From Spisula solida (Eukaryota; Mollusca; Bivalvia; Venerida; Mactridae), in assembly GCA_947247005.1 (NCBI GenBank), contig OX365952.1:8702501-8766500 (forward strand): DNA of 64,000 bases. Direction: 5' to 3'. A program made the position numbers and the translations under genes. Of the stretch, positions 1-10,775 are shown piece after piece. The notes beneath the pieces were generated by a model. The model was not told the origin of the DNA. It saw nothing but the letters and a program-made list of their open reading frames with translations, and searched no databases. Numbering within the stretch: position 1 is the stretch's first letter; each line of letters begins with the position of its first letter.

Positions 1-1935
1 CACATGACTACTAATCTTCATCAATGATGCATTTACATGTGCGTTAAACCAGTATAAAACAAACGCCGAGGAATATTAGGGAGTCGCACACGCGGGTATG
101 TTCAGGCTAGTATTACTTTTCAAATTTATTCCATGAGAGCTACGTATAGGTTCACAGGTAAATGTATCATTGAAAAGGATCTTTTTGCAGACATTGATAC
201 ATTGTACTTTATATAATTATATACTTAGAAAGATGTATAAAATCTACAAAAATATCATTTGTTTTTATTCTTTTTCAATGATACACGAGTTGGGTGTTTA
301 TAGGTTAACTAATCCGCGTGATAGACCAGTTTGGGAACATTAATTTTGTTGAAAAACGGAGTCACACCTGACTTTCAATACTTAACATGCAAATTTCATA
401 CGCTGCATGTGTTATGTATATTTGATTTACAGATATTATCAACTCCTTAAGTATCAAAAGCAATCATAACGATGACATTGATAGGTCGGTGAAACAAGTA
501 CACTAGGCGGTAGGTGTGGGGGATATTTAAGTTCCTAATTAGAATATATCTTACAAGCTTTGTCATGTCGTACAACACCCACGCCGTTTATCTAAGTAAA
601 GAAATCGTGACTGACAAGCGTATTCATTTCCGCGAAACTGTATGGAAATAAGATAACGTACGTTAATTACTTAAAGCAATACGATCAATAGCATATTTAG
701 GAAGACAGTTAATTTTACATTAAAGTAAACTGATCTCAAAAACCAATATACTACCCTACTCTTTGAACATTGTTTAGTGTTGAATTTTGTTCATTAAGGA
801 CACGGTTCACCAAAGGCTTAATTTTGTTTTGCATTTTTTTCTAAAAAAATAAAAATGCTTCCCTTACCGCCTCTGTGTATGTTGTTTTGTGTTGAAATGT
901 GTTAGTAAATGTGGCAACAGTTAAATTTGATACAAACATGGTCAATTAAATTTGATTAATAGTAATACAAATGCAGTAATTAATAAGCCCCTATTCGCTT
1001 TTCGAAACTTTCGGCGTAGGGTCGATTTCCCGCCTTTGTCTTATTTACTACACTGTCCGTAAGTCAGAATAAAAATATGTGCATCTACATGCCGGTGTAT
1101 ACTGTTATATAGAGAAGCATGGCCATGCACCGTCATCGGCCGAGAACGAGCTAAGAAATTGGCACATGTACATGACACTCGACTCAGATCGCCTGTCAGT
1201 GTCCACATGCACCCGTAAAGGCTGTAGGTAGGACTTTTTTCAAAATTATCGGGATGATGATCTCCCAACTGTACACACCGGCCGATGTATAGAAACCTGA
1301 CACAGCCACCGGGCACTGGGTTCTTCTTTTTTCTGTGTTCCACCTTCTATGAGGTTAGGGACCACCAAATATATTTGTTCTTTAGTTCAATGTAAAATGA
1401 CAATGGGCGGTCTCAAATTGCAACAGGTTTTAGTCTATGGCCACATGGCACATCTATACCATCTTAAAGAAGTATATTTACGCTTCAAAATAATACAATA
1501 AAAGGGGGGGGGGGGGGTCATGTATCTTCTAAGAAAATGTTTGCTCATCAAAGAAAAAGAACACATTTTCGCTGTCGCGCGGATTGATCCCAGACCGGTT
1601 AACCCCTACTCTACTTTCACTTTCATATTTAGGTCAAAATGTCACAAAATTCAAAATTAAACAGTTTCACTACAACACATACATGTGCCCAATCACTTTA
1701 AACTCAATTTCATTATTTCAAAGCAGACTTGTCAATTCATACCACCATTTCCAGTCAATCCAATCTTTCTTTCAGGACTCTTTGAGTATCACCATTTAGG
1801 CCGCTTATGTGTTTAGTGGTTCCTTACCTATGACAGTTTATACATGTATCTTCAGTTGGGGTAATACATGGTATTGTTTTCTGTAGATTGACGTTATCCG
1901 TGGCTCACCGCAGCTTGGACTCGAAAGACATGTCT
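1..1935. other. intergenic, no gene recognised
   Basis: AT-rich sequence in which only short, uncompositioned ORFs occur (for example minus 1343-1041 and plus 1584-1799), none with a recognisable domain or splice pattern. A homopolymer G run of about 14 bases lies near 1505-1518 and could be an assembly or replication-slippage site. Nothing else stands out. Confidence 0.6.
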
Positions 1936-2356
1936 CAGTGTAGCAATACCACGTGACCTTTGGCTACAGTTCCAAGTAGAAATTTGTAAACATTGGAACA
2001 CAAATGTAGCATAAGTATTTTATTTCTTCATCGATTTCTATGAAATATACGCCACGCTAAGGGGAACATTATTTGCTTTTCATGAAATATAAGATCTTTT
2101 GCAGCAGCTTTACCGATTTTTCCATTACCCTGTGAAACCTACACGTTCCCATGTTTCACAGGGTAATCGACAAAACGGCACAACCGCTGAAAAAGATTTT
2201 ATATTTCATGCAAAGCAAATAATGTTCCCCTTAGCGTGGCATAAATTTCATAAAAATCGATGAAGAAATAAAATACTTATGGCTACATATCTGTTCCAAT
2301 GTTTACAAATTTCTACTTGGATCTGTAGTAAAAAACCACGTGGTATTGCTACACTG
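1936..2356. mobile_element. 421-bp palindromic (foldback) MITE with 5-bp target duplication
   Basis: The element is an almost complete inverted repeat. It begins CAGTGTAGCAATACCACGTG and ends with the reverse complement, and the two arms of about 200 bp stay alignable to a central loop near 2145-2165 (arms meet at CCTGTGAAA / TTTCACAGG). It is flanked by the direct repeat TGTCT at 1931-1935 and 2357-2361, which supports a 5-bp target-site duplication. No ORF. The superfamily is not assigned: the CAGTG end plus a 5-bp duplication does not match one class I can name with confidence. As RNA it would fold into a long hairpin. Confidence 0.85.
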
Positions 2357-2361
2357 TGTCT

Positions 2362-2860
2362 GAGAGTCTGAATTTCTGGCATGGTTGAAGAACCCCTCTT
2401 GCAAGTTTTCTATGAGAGGTTTTCACGCCAGGCGTCGGGTTAATCGTGATTGTGTCGTTAGTTTCTGATTATTTAAAGTAACGTAAGCACATAATTTATT
2501 GTTTTAAACATTTTATATGACGCATCATTTAACAATTCTGGCAAGCGGTGGTTAATATGTTAATTAGGCGTTTAGAGGATAGTGAAATGTAACCTGCCTT
2601 ATATCAAATATTCAAAATAAGAACATGTGTATTCATCAAAGTATACAATTGTTGTGTGTTCGTGGATAAGATGATGGATCGCTTGTCAAATATATATAAC
2701 ACTTTTGTAAGACGATGTTCGACAAATGAGATGATATTGCATCAAGGCAAGACGAGTTGCTTCCCTTCCACTTTTACTGTCGGCGATTGCCACGGCTCCC
2801 TTCATATCATGTTATTTTACTCGTTCCATTCAATAATAAACAATCACTCATTCAATATAT
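2362..2860. other. no feature recognised
   Basis: AT-rich spacer between the palindromic element and a family C repeat. The plus-strand ORF at 2656-2862 runs into the repeat and shows no domain. Confidence 0.5.
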
Positions 2861-3010
2861 AGTACGGAGAATTTGGCCTGATCCTGACCTTTATGCATGA
2901 ATATTACAAGGTTCTTGCGTTGAATATATAAATTTCCGCGAGCAAATGGTGCAATATCGGTCCTTTAGAGCGTCTTCGTGATACTTCCCGCTTATGAAAA
3001 CATCCAACTT
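2861..3010. mobile_element. dispersed repeat family C, copy 1 (partial)
   Basis: Starts AGTACGGAGAATTTG and carries 'CCTTTATGCATGAATATTACAAG' -type text in two short shared blocks that recur, inverted, at 58725-58979 and in fragments at 26270-26381 and 34664-34740. The full copy at 58.7 kb shows that AGTACGGAG is a terminal inverted repeat. The 3' limit here is uncertain. Confidence 0.55.
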
Positions 3011-3341
3011 AGCTTAGAAATATATATCAACTGTTAAATTGTGCTAATTAAAGGTCGAGGATTGGATGTTTTTATTTCATGTTTGTGTTATTGTATATAT
3101 GTACAAATATTGAAATAAATACAGTTTAAACCAACTTATTGAGTAACTTCCCTTACACTTGTGTTCAAATTTATAGAATGGTGCATTACTCCCAACAACT
3201 CGTTAACATCATGACCAACCCCTTTGAAAGGGGTTGTTTGTAAGGATGTGTTTTACCTTCAAACAGACAAACTGACAGAAGGTGCCTGCAAAATTTATAT
3301 CATATTTACAATACAACTGTTCCAAGGAACAAGCTCTTATG

Positions 3342-3410
3342 TGGCAGGTTAGCGGCCTAGCAGCCTTCTAGACTGCCAACTTCACGCTGCTAGGCTGCCG
3401 CTAGCCTGTC
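3342..3410. repeat. short GC-rich hairpin
   Basis: Inverted repeat: GCAGGTTAGCGGCCTAGCAG on the left pairs imperfectly with GCTGCTAGGCTGCCGCTAGC on the right across a loop of about 20 bases. It is much richer in GC than its surroundings. No terminator or gene context; it may be the remnant of a foldback element. Confidence 0.5.
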
Positions 3411-3477
3411 AATTTTACGCATAGGAATGAAAACATGTACTTAAACATATGCATATAACATGTATTTCGTTTTTATG

Positions 3478-3640
3478 GGCCGGTGGCCAATATCAAAGAA
3501 TTCGAGATAACGAAAAAACTGGTGGCCAGATTTCATTCAGACAAAGAAGGAAAAAATCGGGACTTTAAAAGAACTTCGACATAACGGAACATTCGATATA
3601 AGTGAGTTCGAGATAACGAGAGTTGACTGTCAATTATTTT
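3478..3640. mobile_element. degraded dispersed repeat with internal 'TTCGAGATAACGA' motifs
   Basis: The motif TTCGAGATAACGA occurs twice (about 3498 and 3605), with related 'TTCGACATAACGG' and 'TTCGATATAAG' between, plus two copies of CCGGTGGCCA / CTGGTGGCCAG. This looks like the end of a non-autonomous element or short tandem duplication. I do not know the family for certain. Confidence 0.35.
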
Positions 3641-4030
3641 TCAAGTGACAATTGTTTTAAACATCATCATGTTTTTATTTTAGAATGATACAAGTTAATA
3701 ATTAATCAGATTTAATAAATAATTAAGAGTTGATTCTCTACACAGTAGACTATGTTTGTGAACAAACACACTTTGCAATTTTGTACTTATATTTTGATGA
3801 AGAAAGTACATTTGTATTTGACACGAATCCATACGGCAACCCATTTTAAATTGTAACCTGCTACCTTAAAATAAACGTTGTAATTGCATTACTCGATATA
3901 ATCGGCGAGATACGATCAGTTAATATAATGTCACATGATCCACATCAGTATAATCATTAAAGTCGGATCCTGATTCAATGGTTAATGAATTTAAAATGAT
4001 AAATACTTCCGAGCACCGACACTGTTTTTG
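3641..4030. other. no feature recognised
   Basis: AT-rich spacer with no ORF of note or repeat that I could match elsewhere in the window. Confidence 0.5.
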
Positions 4031-4205
4031 AACAGGGTGTTACGAAAGTTCGTTCTCAATGTTGATATTTCAATTTTTTTCTGACGGCAAAATAATGTAA
4101 TATATTCAGGTTAAATTATTGAAGGTTCTACCATTGTTCTAATATATCGAGCATTAAATTGAATTATTAGTGTAAGAAATTAAAATTGCACACTGCGTAC
4201 AAATT
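4031..4205 (+). mobile_element. dispersed repeat family E, copy 1
   Basis: Matches 55817-56005 over its length: shared blocks include CAGGGTGTTA, GTTCGTTCTCAATGTT, TTCTACCATTGTTCTAATA/TTCAACCATTGTTCTAATA, ATATCGAGCATT and CACTGCGTAC. The two copies are in the same orientation and about 75-80% alike by eye. No coding capacity; most likely a non-autonomous transposon. Confidence 0.65.
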
Positions 4206-4683
4206 CATATTTTATCCTTAAATCCGTATATACATTTGTTGCTATATTTGCATACATATATCAATGTTTAATTGATTTGACCATGAACATCACTTTTGAA
4301 CGTATAATTACATGATAAAAGTGCTATAGATATGGTATAATAAGAAGTGAACTTTGGATAAGCTCGAGACTGTAGGAGCAGATAAACGTCCAACGAATAT
4401 TCTGCTTTTTATCAATGTTCTGTTAGGTCGTTGTTGTTTTCGGTTGACCATTTTTTATGTTGTCTTTCAGATGATCTTGGCCTGCTTTGAAACATGTACA
4501 TGTAGTAAACGTGTAACATTGTTAAAAGTCATCTTACGATGTCTATAAATCTCACAAAGTTCCTCGTGTGTAGTCTTTAGTTTAGTTCTTTATTTGATAT
4601 GAGGCGTAATTTCTGTAATTTTTGTCACACGTTTTTTACACCTTTTTTTGGCTTAGTACAATGTAGTAAGTGTTTATTAAACA

Positions 4684-4988
4684 TACATTATGACGAAACG
4701 GATGTTTGGGGTTGTCCGTTTGGATATTTCCTTGATAAACTTGATACATTATGACGAAACGGATGTTTGGGTTTGTCCGTTTGGATATTTCCTTGATAAA
4801 CTTGATACATTATGACGAAACGGATGTTTGGGGTTGTCCGTTTGGATATTTCCTTGATAAACTTGATACATTATGACGAAACGGATGTTTGGGGTTGTCC
4901 GTTTGGATATTTCCTTGATAAACTTGATACATTATGACGAAACGGATGTTTGGGTTTGTCCGTTTGGATATTTCCTTGATAAACTTGA
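4684..4988. repeat. 61-bp tandem repeat, five copies
   Basis: The block beginning ATTATGACGAAACGGATG repeats every 61 bp, at about 4687, 4748, 4809, 4870 and 4931, nearly identical. The only variation seen is GGGGTTG versus GGGTTTG. Short ORFs on both strands here are products of the repeat. Confidence 0.93.
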
Positions 4989-5352
4989 CCAGGAAATATA
5001 CGTAGTTTCCCTGAATAAATGTTTTCTTTCGTATGATTTTCGTTTCGTAGGAAAATGTCAGAAGTCAATTGTTTATTGAAGTTTTGACACCATTGAACTA
5101 CGGTCTGGGACAGCGTCATTGCTTCGTAACCAAACCCCCTGAAAATAGCGTACTCAACTATTACTAGAGTTTTGTTTTTGGAAATACAGAAAACAAAGAC
5201 GAAATTCACGGTGCTCTTGTTTAATCTCTTACTTTATGAATACATAGAATAACATAGATCAGACAGGAATGTTTAGTCGTTGCTTTGTCATATACACGTA
5301 CACTCAAACATGTCTGAACAGACCACCTATTGAAACTACAAAACATCGTCTT

Positions 5353-5515
5353 TGGTGGCAGGTAGACTCTCTTAACAAGTGAAATATCATTGAAAATGGT
5401 TTTATGAGAGATAAAAATGTGGTCTTTGCAGACAGATGGTCTCTCTTAACAAGTGAAATATCATTGGAAATAGTTTTCAGAGAGAGGTAAAAAGGTGGTC
5501 TTTTCAGACAGGTTT
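5353..5515. repeat. 83-bp duplication
   Basis: TCTCTTAACAAGTGAAATAT and following sequence recur 83 bp apart (about 5368 and 5451), each followed by 'GTGGTCTTT(G/T)CAGACAG'. Two diverged copies; the minus ORF 5555-5304 is a by-product. Confidence 0.75.
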
Positions 5516-6480
5516 TGTAATATTGCTCTTTAGTTATCAACAAGTGGTCTTTCATATAGGTGAGACTATAAATATAATACAGTACAACCTCTCCCTAATC
5601 GTCCTCAGTACACTAACAACCTCTCTCTATAACAACATATTTAAATTTTCCATAAGCTGATATATACATGTACTATAAAGTGTACGTTTTTAAATGTACT
5701 GAGTATAGTGTATATTGTAACCTCTGTAGAGCAACACCCTTTTGGGGCTGCAAGTATTGGTCGTTACTTGGCAACTGCAGTATGACCAGGGCTGGTATAT
5801 AGAAAGCATCTATGTGGAAAACTTAAATATTTTTACTTCAGAACTAAAAATATTATGTTTGTATGGATATATGTATGTAAAAAATTGCGATGTGCATATT
5901 TTCTACAAATTGAAGAATAACCCTAGCTTCCTTAGTGTTTATAGTAGCTCTCTACGTATAGTATGCATGATCTATGTTAGCTGAAACACTAAATGAAATC
6001 TTAAGATTTTAAGAATTTTCTTAGTTTTCTACTAAGATGCTTTATAAATACAAGTCAAGATATTTTGCCAATGAAGAGCGACCAAAGACTAACGTTACAT
6101 TAACTGTGTCCAGCGTTTGGCGACAGAGCCGACCAATTAAGTCCGGTATATTTTAACCAATGGTTTTTTATAGAAAAGCGTCTGTGAGAAAAACATTTAA
6201 TTGTACTTAAAACACACTGTAGCTTTATAAAAGCAGGATTCAAAATTAACGTGTCACCCAGTGCATCCACAATGTTTTCATTTTCGCAGAAAAAGAGCAG
6301 TTTAATATATAACAGGATCTTGATTAATCGAATGCACATGTTTATATTCGAATATTAATCAAACTAATACAGATACTTGAATAGAGCTTTTATTTGAGAT
6401 TTTTTAAGAGAACGTATGTAGCAAATATATTTAATTCGGATAGCTTCTAGTGCATGGATAACATGCTGCTGAATGAACAA
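5516..6480. other. no gene recognised
   Basis: AT-rich sequence with minor ORFs (plus 5742-5984, minus 6339-6100) lacking any recognisable domain. A block around 5580-5735 with repeated 'ACAACCTCTC' and 'AACCTCTGTAGAGC' may be an old repeat end, not confirmed by a second copy here. Confidence 0.45.
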
Positions 6481-6511
6481 GGTCCGGTCCGGTCCGGTCC
6501 GGTCCGGTCCG
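6481..6511. repeat. (GGTCC)n pentanucleotide microsatellite
   Basis: Six units of GGTCC in a row, ending in GGG. Strikingly GC-rich for this region. Confidence 0.95.
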
Positions 6512-6916
6512 GGTGTTTGCAGATATGTTAGTGATAACGTAACAAATGCTGAACATAATTATATAATATATTAGGCCAGTCTTAATAAATTAATAGCTAG
6601 ATCCCCATCTAATTTTTCATTGGAGGAGGGATCCAGACAGGAGCAGGCCTGGATCGGAGTGCTTTCATAAAAACTATTTTTGGGTTTGATTTGGCCTGGT
6701 TTACTTACTGTTCTTAGTAGTTTTGAAACATTATAACACTACATTTTTTAAAGAAAGTTAGTAAGGACAAGGCTGCACGAAAACCTGATGGGCGGGGTTG
6801 GTATTCTAGGAATCCACTTATTCAGGCCTAAGATAACAATATCCATCCTCCACGTATTGATATATTAAGGGACGGACATCATTCTTTTCTTGTATATATA
6901 TATTATCAGTTCTTAA

Positions 6917-7326
6917 CCTAACCCGAAAGAGACAAATCGAAAAATAACAATGTAAACCTAACTCCAAAGAGCCAAATCGAAAAATAACAATGCAACCTAA
7001 CTCCAAAGAGCCAAATCGAAAAATAACAATGCAACCTAACTCCAAAGAGCCAAATCGAAAACTAACAATGCAACCGAACTCCAAAGAGCCAAATCGAAAA
7101 CTAACAATGCACCTAACTCCAAAGAGCCAAATCGAAAAATAACAATATTACCTTACTCCAAAGAGCCAAATCGAAAAATAACAATGTTACCTAACTCCAA
7201 AGAGCCAAATCGAAAAATAACAATGCAACCTAACTCCAAAGAGCCAAATCGAACAATAACAATGTAACCTAATTCAAAACAGCCAACAGAAAAAAAACAA
7301 TGTAACCTAATTCCAAAGAGCCAAAA
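6917..7326. repeat. 38-39-bp minisatellite, left part
   Basis: About ten copies of a unit containing CCAAAGAGCCAAATCG, AAAATAACAATG and ACCTAACT; spacing is 39 bp for most and 38 bp for some. The same repeat resumes at 7700-7864 after an inserted family A element, so this was one array before that insertion. The minus ORFs 7084-6818 and 7338-7153 are repeat translations. Confidence 0.92.
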
Positions 7327-7330
7327 CGAA

Positions 7331-7696
7331 ATTACCACTTTGTTATTTTCACTGTTTTAGAAGCTGGTTCCAGTATCATGCAGAAATAGAAACGTAACGT
7401 CAACGGCGCCGGGCTTTAAAAATATGCATAATGTCATCATGACGTCATAATTATCACGTCCCGACGTTCTAATTTCGACGTGATTTTTCCAATTAAGCCA
7501 ATTACGGCACATATTTAAGAGGAATTGAGGCATATAATAAACAGAAAATTTGTTGAATTTTAGTGTAAGATCCATTTTATTTCACTCGTGATCTCAGAAA
7601 ATTAAATTTACGCCACTCGTGAAAATATTGATTTTCTGTTATCACTCGGTGAAATAAAATTCGATCTGGCACCAAAATAAAAAAATATCCTCTATA
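7331..7696 (+). mobile_element. family A MITE, copy 1 (inserted in the minisatellite)
   Basis: Begins ATTACCACTTTGTTATTTTC and ends ATATCCTCTATA. Matches copies at 14256-14670 (same orientation) and 17217-17627 and 63611-63880 (inverted). Diagnostic blocks: GGCGCCGGGCTTTAAA, AATATGCAT, ACGTCATCATGACGTCATAA, GGCATATAATAAACAGAAAA and CACTCGTGAAAATATTGATT. Internal inverted repeats around CACTCGTG would fold. It splits the 38-39-bp minisatellite, so it is younger than that array. No ORF with transposase features. Confidence 0.85.
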
Positions 7697-7699
7697 ACT

Positions 7700-7864
7700 T
7701 ATTCCAAAGAGCCAAATCGAACAATAACAATGTAACCTAATAGTAACCTAATTCCAAAGAGCCAAATCGAAAAATAACAATGTAACCTAATTCCAAAGAG
7801 CCAAATCGAACAATAACAATGTAACCTAATTCCAAAGAGCCAAATCGAACAATAACAATGTAAC
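7700..7864. repeat. 38-39-bp minisatellite, right part
   Basis: Four more copies of the CCAAAGAGCCAAATCGAACA unit continue the array of 6917-7326 beyond the inserted family A element. Confidence 0.9.
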
Positions 7865-7871
7865 AATCTAC

Positions 7872-8287
7872 ATGATAGTGAATACAAATATTAATCACAG
7901 TAATTCACCAGTTTACAACGACGTCAACAATAACAATAATAACGCATCTTGCAAATCATTCTTATTCGTTAGGGAATCTTTTCTTCAAAATAAAATCCCC
8001 GACACATTTTGGGGTCATTTTTTATCATTAAAATCTGCGAAAATCGCTCATGGTGACATTTTTTGTCCAATGGACGAAATTTGATCTAAAAATACACGAC
8101 ATTGTTTTTCATTCTGGTATTTTGTTTAATCGAAATATCGACCTCGCAAAAATTGCATTTTTTTCTGAATCCTGCAAAATGTTGTCCCCACGAATAGAAT
8201 TGATTTTACATTGATATATCACAGATAATATAACTATACTGACTACATGATATCATTTACAACAACAACCAGACGCACACATTTCCA
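7872..8287. other. no gene recognised
   Basis: Spacer with an Asn-rich ORF (7872-8084) arising from AAC/AAT repeats; no domain or splice context. Confidence 0.5.
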
Positions 8288-8509
8288 CATACTGTAAGTC
8301 ATAAATATTCGCGGTGGATTAATTTTTCGTTGATTTCGCGGATGAACATGATCCCAAAATTAAATCCTCTCGAATAAATGACCTCAACATTATGTAGAAG
8401 ATATTTCCTTTCAATATTTAAAATCCACGAATTAAGAAACCACCAACTTACTATTTTACCGTAATCCGCGAAATTTAATAGCCGCGAAAATGGATGATTT
8501 TACCGTATG
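8288..8509. mobile_element. short MITE-like element with imperfect terminal inverted repeats
   Basis: Left end CATACTGTAAGTCATAAATA and right end ...GATGATTTTACCGTATG are imperfect inverted repeats, and the inside carries 'TTCGCGG' and 'CCGCGAAA' blocks (8309-8312 region and 8464-8490) in inverted arrangement. About 220 bp, no coding capacity. Elements of this look are frequent in bivalve DNA (knowledge, not testable here). Confidence 0.55.
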
Positions 8510-8654
8510 CTCGTCTCCCAATAATATGTCGAATGAAATAATGTTCTATTAATACCTTGGTCACACATCACCCAGACGCCAATGTCCGTGTATCCGATGT
8601 GTACCCGATGACTATGCATCGTGTATATGCCCGGCAGGTACCGGCATTGAATCA

Positions 8655-8735
8655 TAGACTATAAACTCCTACCTTGATCCGAACTCTTGACCTCCCGCTG
8701 ATAAGGCGGACTCCTTAACCAATCAACCACGATGA
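8655..8735 (-). mobile_element. tRNA-derived SINE head or tRNA pseudogene
   Basis: On the minus strand the block has an A-box-like 'TGGTTGATTGGTTAAGGAG', a middle 'GCGGGAGGTCA' and a B-box-like GAGTTCGGATC, with the spacing of a tRNA. Stems do not pair well enough for a working tRNA. Confidence 0.45.
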
Positions 8736-9146
8736 CGGTTAGATAAGAGAATTAACTCACAAAGCCAATAGTGTGGCCACAGACAATCCAAAGCCACACA
8801 GAAACGGTGGCAGCGCCTAGTGAACCGCGCAAGAGACAGTTATAGAACGAAACATTCATATCCACCCAAAACATGAATATTTCAAGCACGTCCATATACT
8901 CAACCCGCATTAAATGCCACACTGCGGACTTTGAATTTCGTGCATAATTAACAATAAATGGACTGAAAATCATAATTACTTGATATTGTTAAATGATCAC
9001 TTTGCTGGTTTCGAGATTGTTACATTACAAAACGTATCCAGTGAGTAAAGAACCTTCTGACGAGATACGAAGTAGTTCCCCTTTAAAATCAATGACATCA
9101 TATTATGGTAACTCACATTCTATAATACCATAGATTTAGTATAATT
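8736..9146. other. no gene recognised
   Basis: Contains minus ORF 8973-8752 (73 codons), without recognisable motif or neighbouring splice signals. Confidence 0.45.
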
Positions 9147-9325
9147 CGCTTGCTAAGAATTAGAAGGTCGTAAGTACAAAATCAATATTTTGAGAAATAA
9201 GAAAAAAGCTGTCTGAAAACTACCCTTTTCTTATGAAAAAACAAGCTTTTTAAACTTCAGTTTGGTCAACAGGACGCCTTGAGATGCATATTTCAAATAT
9301 GCACGAGTCTTCTAATAAGCTAGCG
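9147..9325. mobile_element. family B MITE, copy 1
   Basis: Begins CGCTTGCTAAGAATTAGAAG and shares AGGTCGTAAGTACAAAATCA, CTGTCTGAAAACTAC and ACTTCAGTTTGGTCAACA with 11483-11723. The right end TCTAATAAGCTAGCG is a decayed inverted copy of the left. No ORF. Confidence 0.7.
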
Positions 9326-9710
9326 CATTAGCGCATTATGATTATTGTAAATGACGCGAGTATCAAAACGAAACGAGTCGAAAGTTGGTTTTACTTACAA
9401 TTTGAAGGTTACTGCTACGCCAAATGTTAACTGTTTGTAAATAAAATTGTATATTTCTATTCAGTCTGATGTAGCCACACTGTTATAATATACACAATGG
9501 ACGAGACGAGTAACGGACATGATGTCGACATCGGGACATACACGTACTTATGGATATTCTAAAATGCTTATCGAGATCGCTACACCGAATCCTTTGGTTC
9601 GTCCAATGAATTCCCAGATCCGAATATACACGATAACATGTTACACGACAGATAAATAGTAAATACATATAAATACTCAACACAGTGGTTTCGTCGACTT
9701 TGAAGTTCTG

Positions 9711-10775
9711 TTATTTTAATTTTGATACGAGAAATTCTTCACAGTTCGAGGTTCCAGCGTCTGTAATGATCAGACGCTCTCCCTCCGGCTCAAAACACAG
9801 AGCACGAGGATTTTCCAGCTCCTCTTTATCCATCAAAACCTGACAGAACTTTCCTTCCTTTGTGAGTTGATGGATATTTTGCGAATCTTTACCATTCACG
9901 TATATAAAGCCTTGACTATCCGCAGCGACCCCTGTCGGCGCTATGAGAGCTTTACTCCGGTATCGAAATAAGCGAATACCGTCGACAGTAATTGCGATCA
10001 GTTCGTTAGATCTTGTGTCTGTAACATACAACACTTCTTGATCTATGTCTGTAGTTATATGCTCTGGGTATGTAAACAGTGGACGTTCGTCAGCATCCTT
10101 TTGATAGAATGAGATTAGTTTGCCTTTATGTGTGTATACCTTCACACTGGGAGATTTGCTCCACGGATCACAAGTAAATGCCAGTTTGTCTTTTACTGGA
10201 GTAACGCCCCAACATTCGCAGTCAGTGTCAAACGTTGATTCAACGACCATGCTTTGTACCGTATAACGTACAAATACCACCTTCTGCTCACCGGGTATTG
10301 TCACCACTACCATGCTGTCGTTAAGCATCTTAACGTCCCATGGATTGTTTTTAAATTCAAGTCGATCAACAAGAAGGCCGCGTTTGTTGAACAATTTTAA
10401 GCTATTGTTATTCCAGTCCGTCAGTATCATACATGAACCAGCAACGAACGTGCAGCCCGTAAAACAAGAACTGTTTTTATCCTTAACGCTCCCCCCATCA
10501 TTTCTACTTTCGATTACTAATTCCCGTTTCGAAAAATCCAGTTCCTTCGATTCTGACAAGAAGCCAGGAAGTTTCGATTGTGTTGGTACGGTTGTTACCG
10601 TTCCAAGGCATGATAGGCTGCCGAATACTTCGTTCACCCATGCATCAGGCTGGAACTCGTAATCTAATCTTGTAGCTGTATTAAAATCACGACGCAAGAT
10701 TTCTTCATAGACCGGACATTTCTCCTGAATCTTCTTCTTTAACTTCCGGAAATCTTCCGTGCCAGGAAGAGTCGA
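9711..10775 (-). CDS. TRIM-like gene, terminal exon: NHL-like propeller
   Basis: 355 codons with TAA stop. Acceptor TTTCTTTTCAG precedes TCGACTCTTCCT, phase 0. The first 60 residues (STLPGTEDFRKLKKKIQEKC onward) finish the coil and linker; the rest has repeating propeller strands, for example GCTFVAGSCMILTDWNNNSL, PWDVKMLNDSMVVVT, HITTDIDQEVLYVTDTRSNE, PTGVAADSQGFIYVNGKDSQ and PRALCFEPEGERLIITD. The C-terminal TDAGTSNCEEFLVSKLK matches the usual last blade. No introns in the propeller, as in many molluscan TRIM genes. The plus ORF 10312-10662 is a shadow. Confidence 0.9.
   Translation of the reverse strand, partial: STLPGTEDFRKLKKKIQEKCPVYEEILRRDFNTATRLDYEFQPDAWVNEVFGSLSCLGTVTTVPTQSKLPGFLSESKELDFSKRELVIESRNDGGSVKDKNSSCFTGCTFVAGSCMILTDWNNNSLKLFNKRGLLVDRLEFKNNPWDVKMLNDSMVVVTIPGEQKVVFVRYTVQSMVVESTFDTDCECWGVTPVKDKLAFTCDPWSKSPSVKVYTHKGKLISFYQKDADERPLFTYPEHITTDIDQEVLYVTDTRSNELIAITVDGIRLFRYRSKALIAPTGVAADSQGFIYVNGKDSQNIHQLTKEGKFCQVLMDKEELENPRALCFEPEGERLIITDAGTSNCEEFLVSKLK

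Noticed and set aside
4871..5209. A 112-codon minus ORF
   Set aside because: Half of it is translated 61-bp tandem repeat; the remainder shows no family resemblance.
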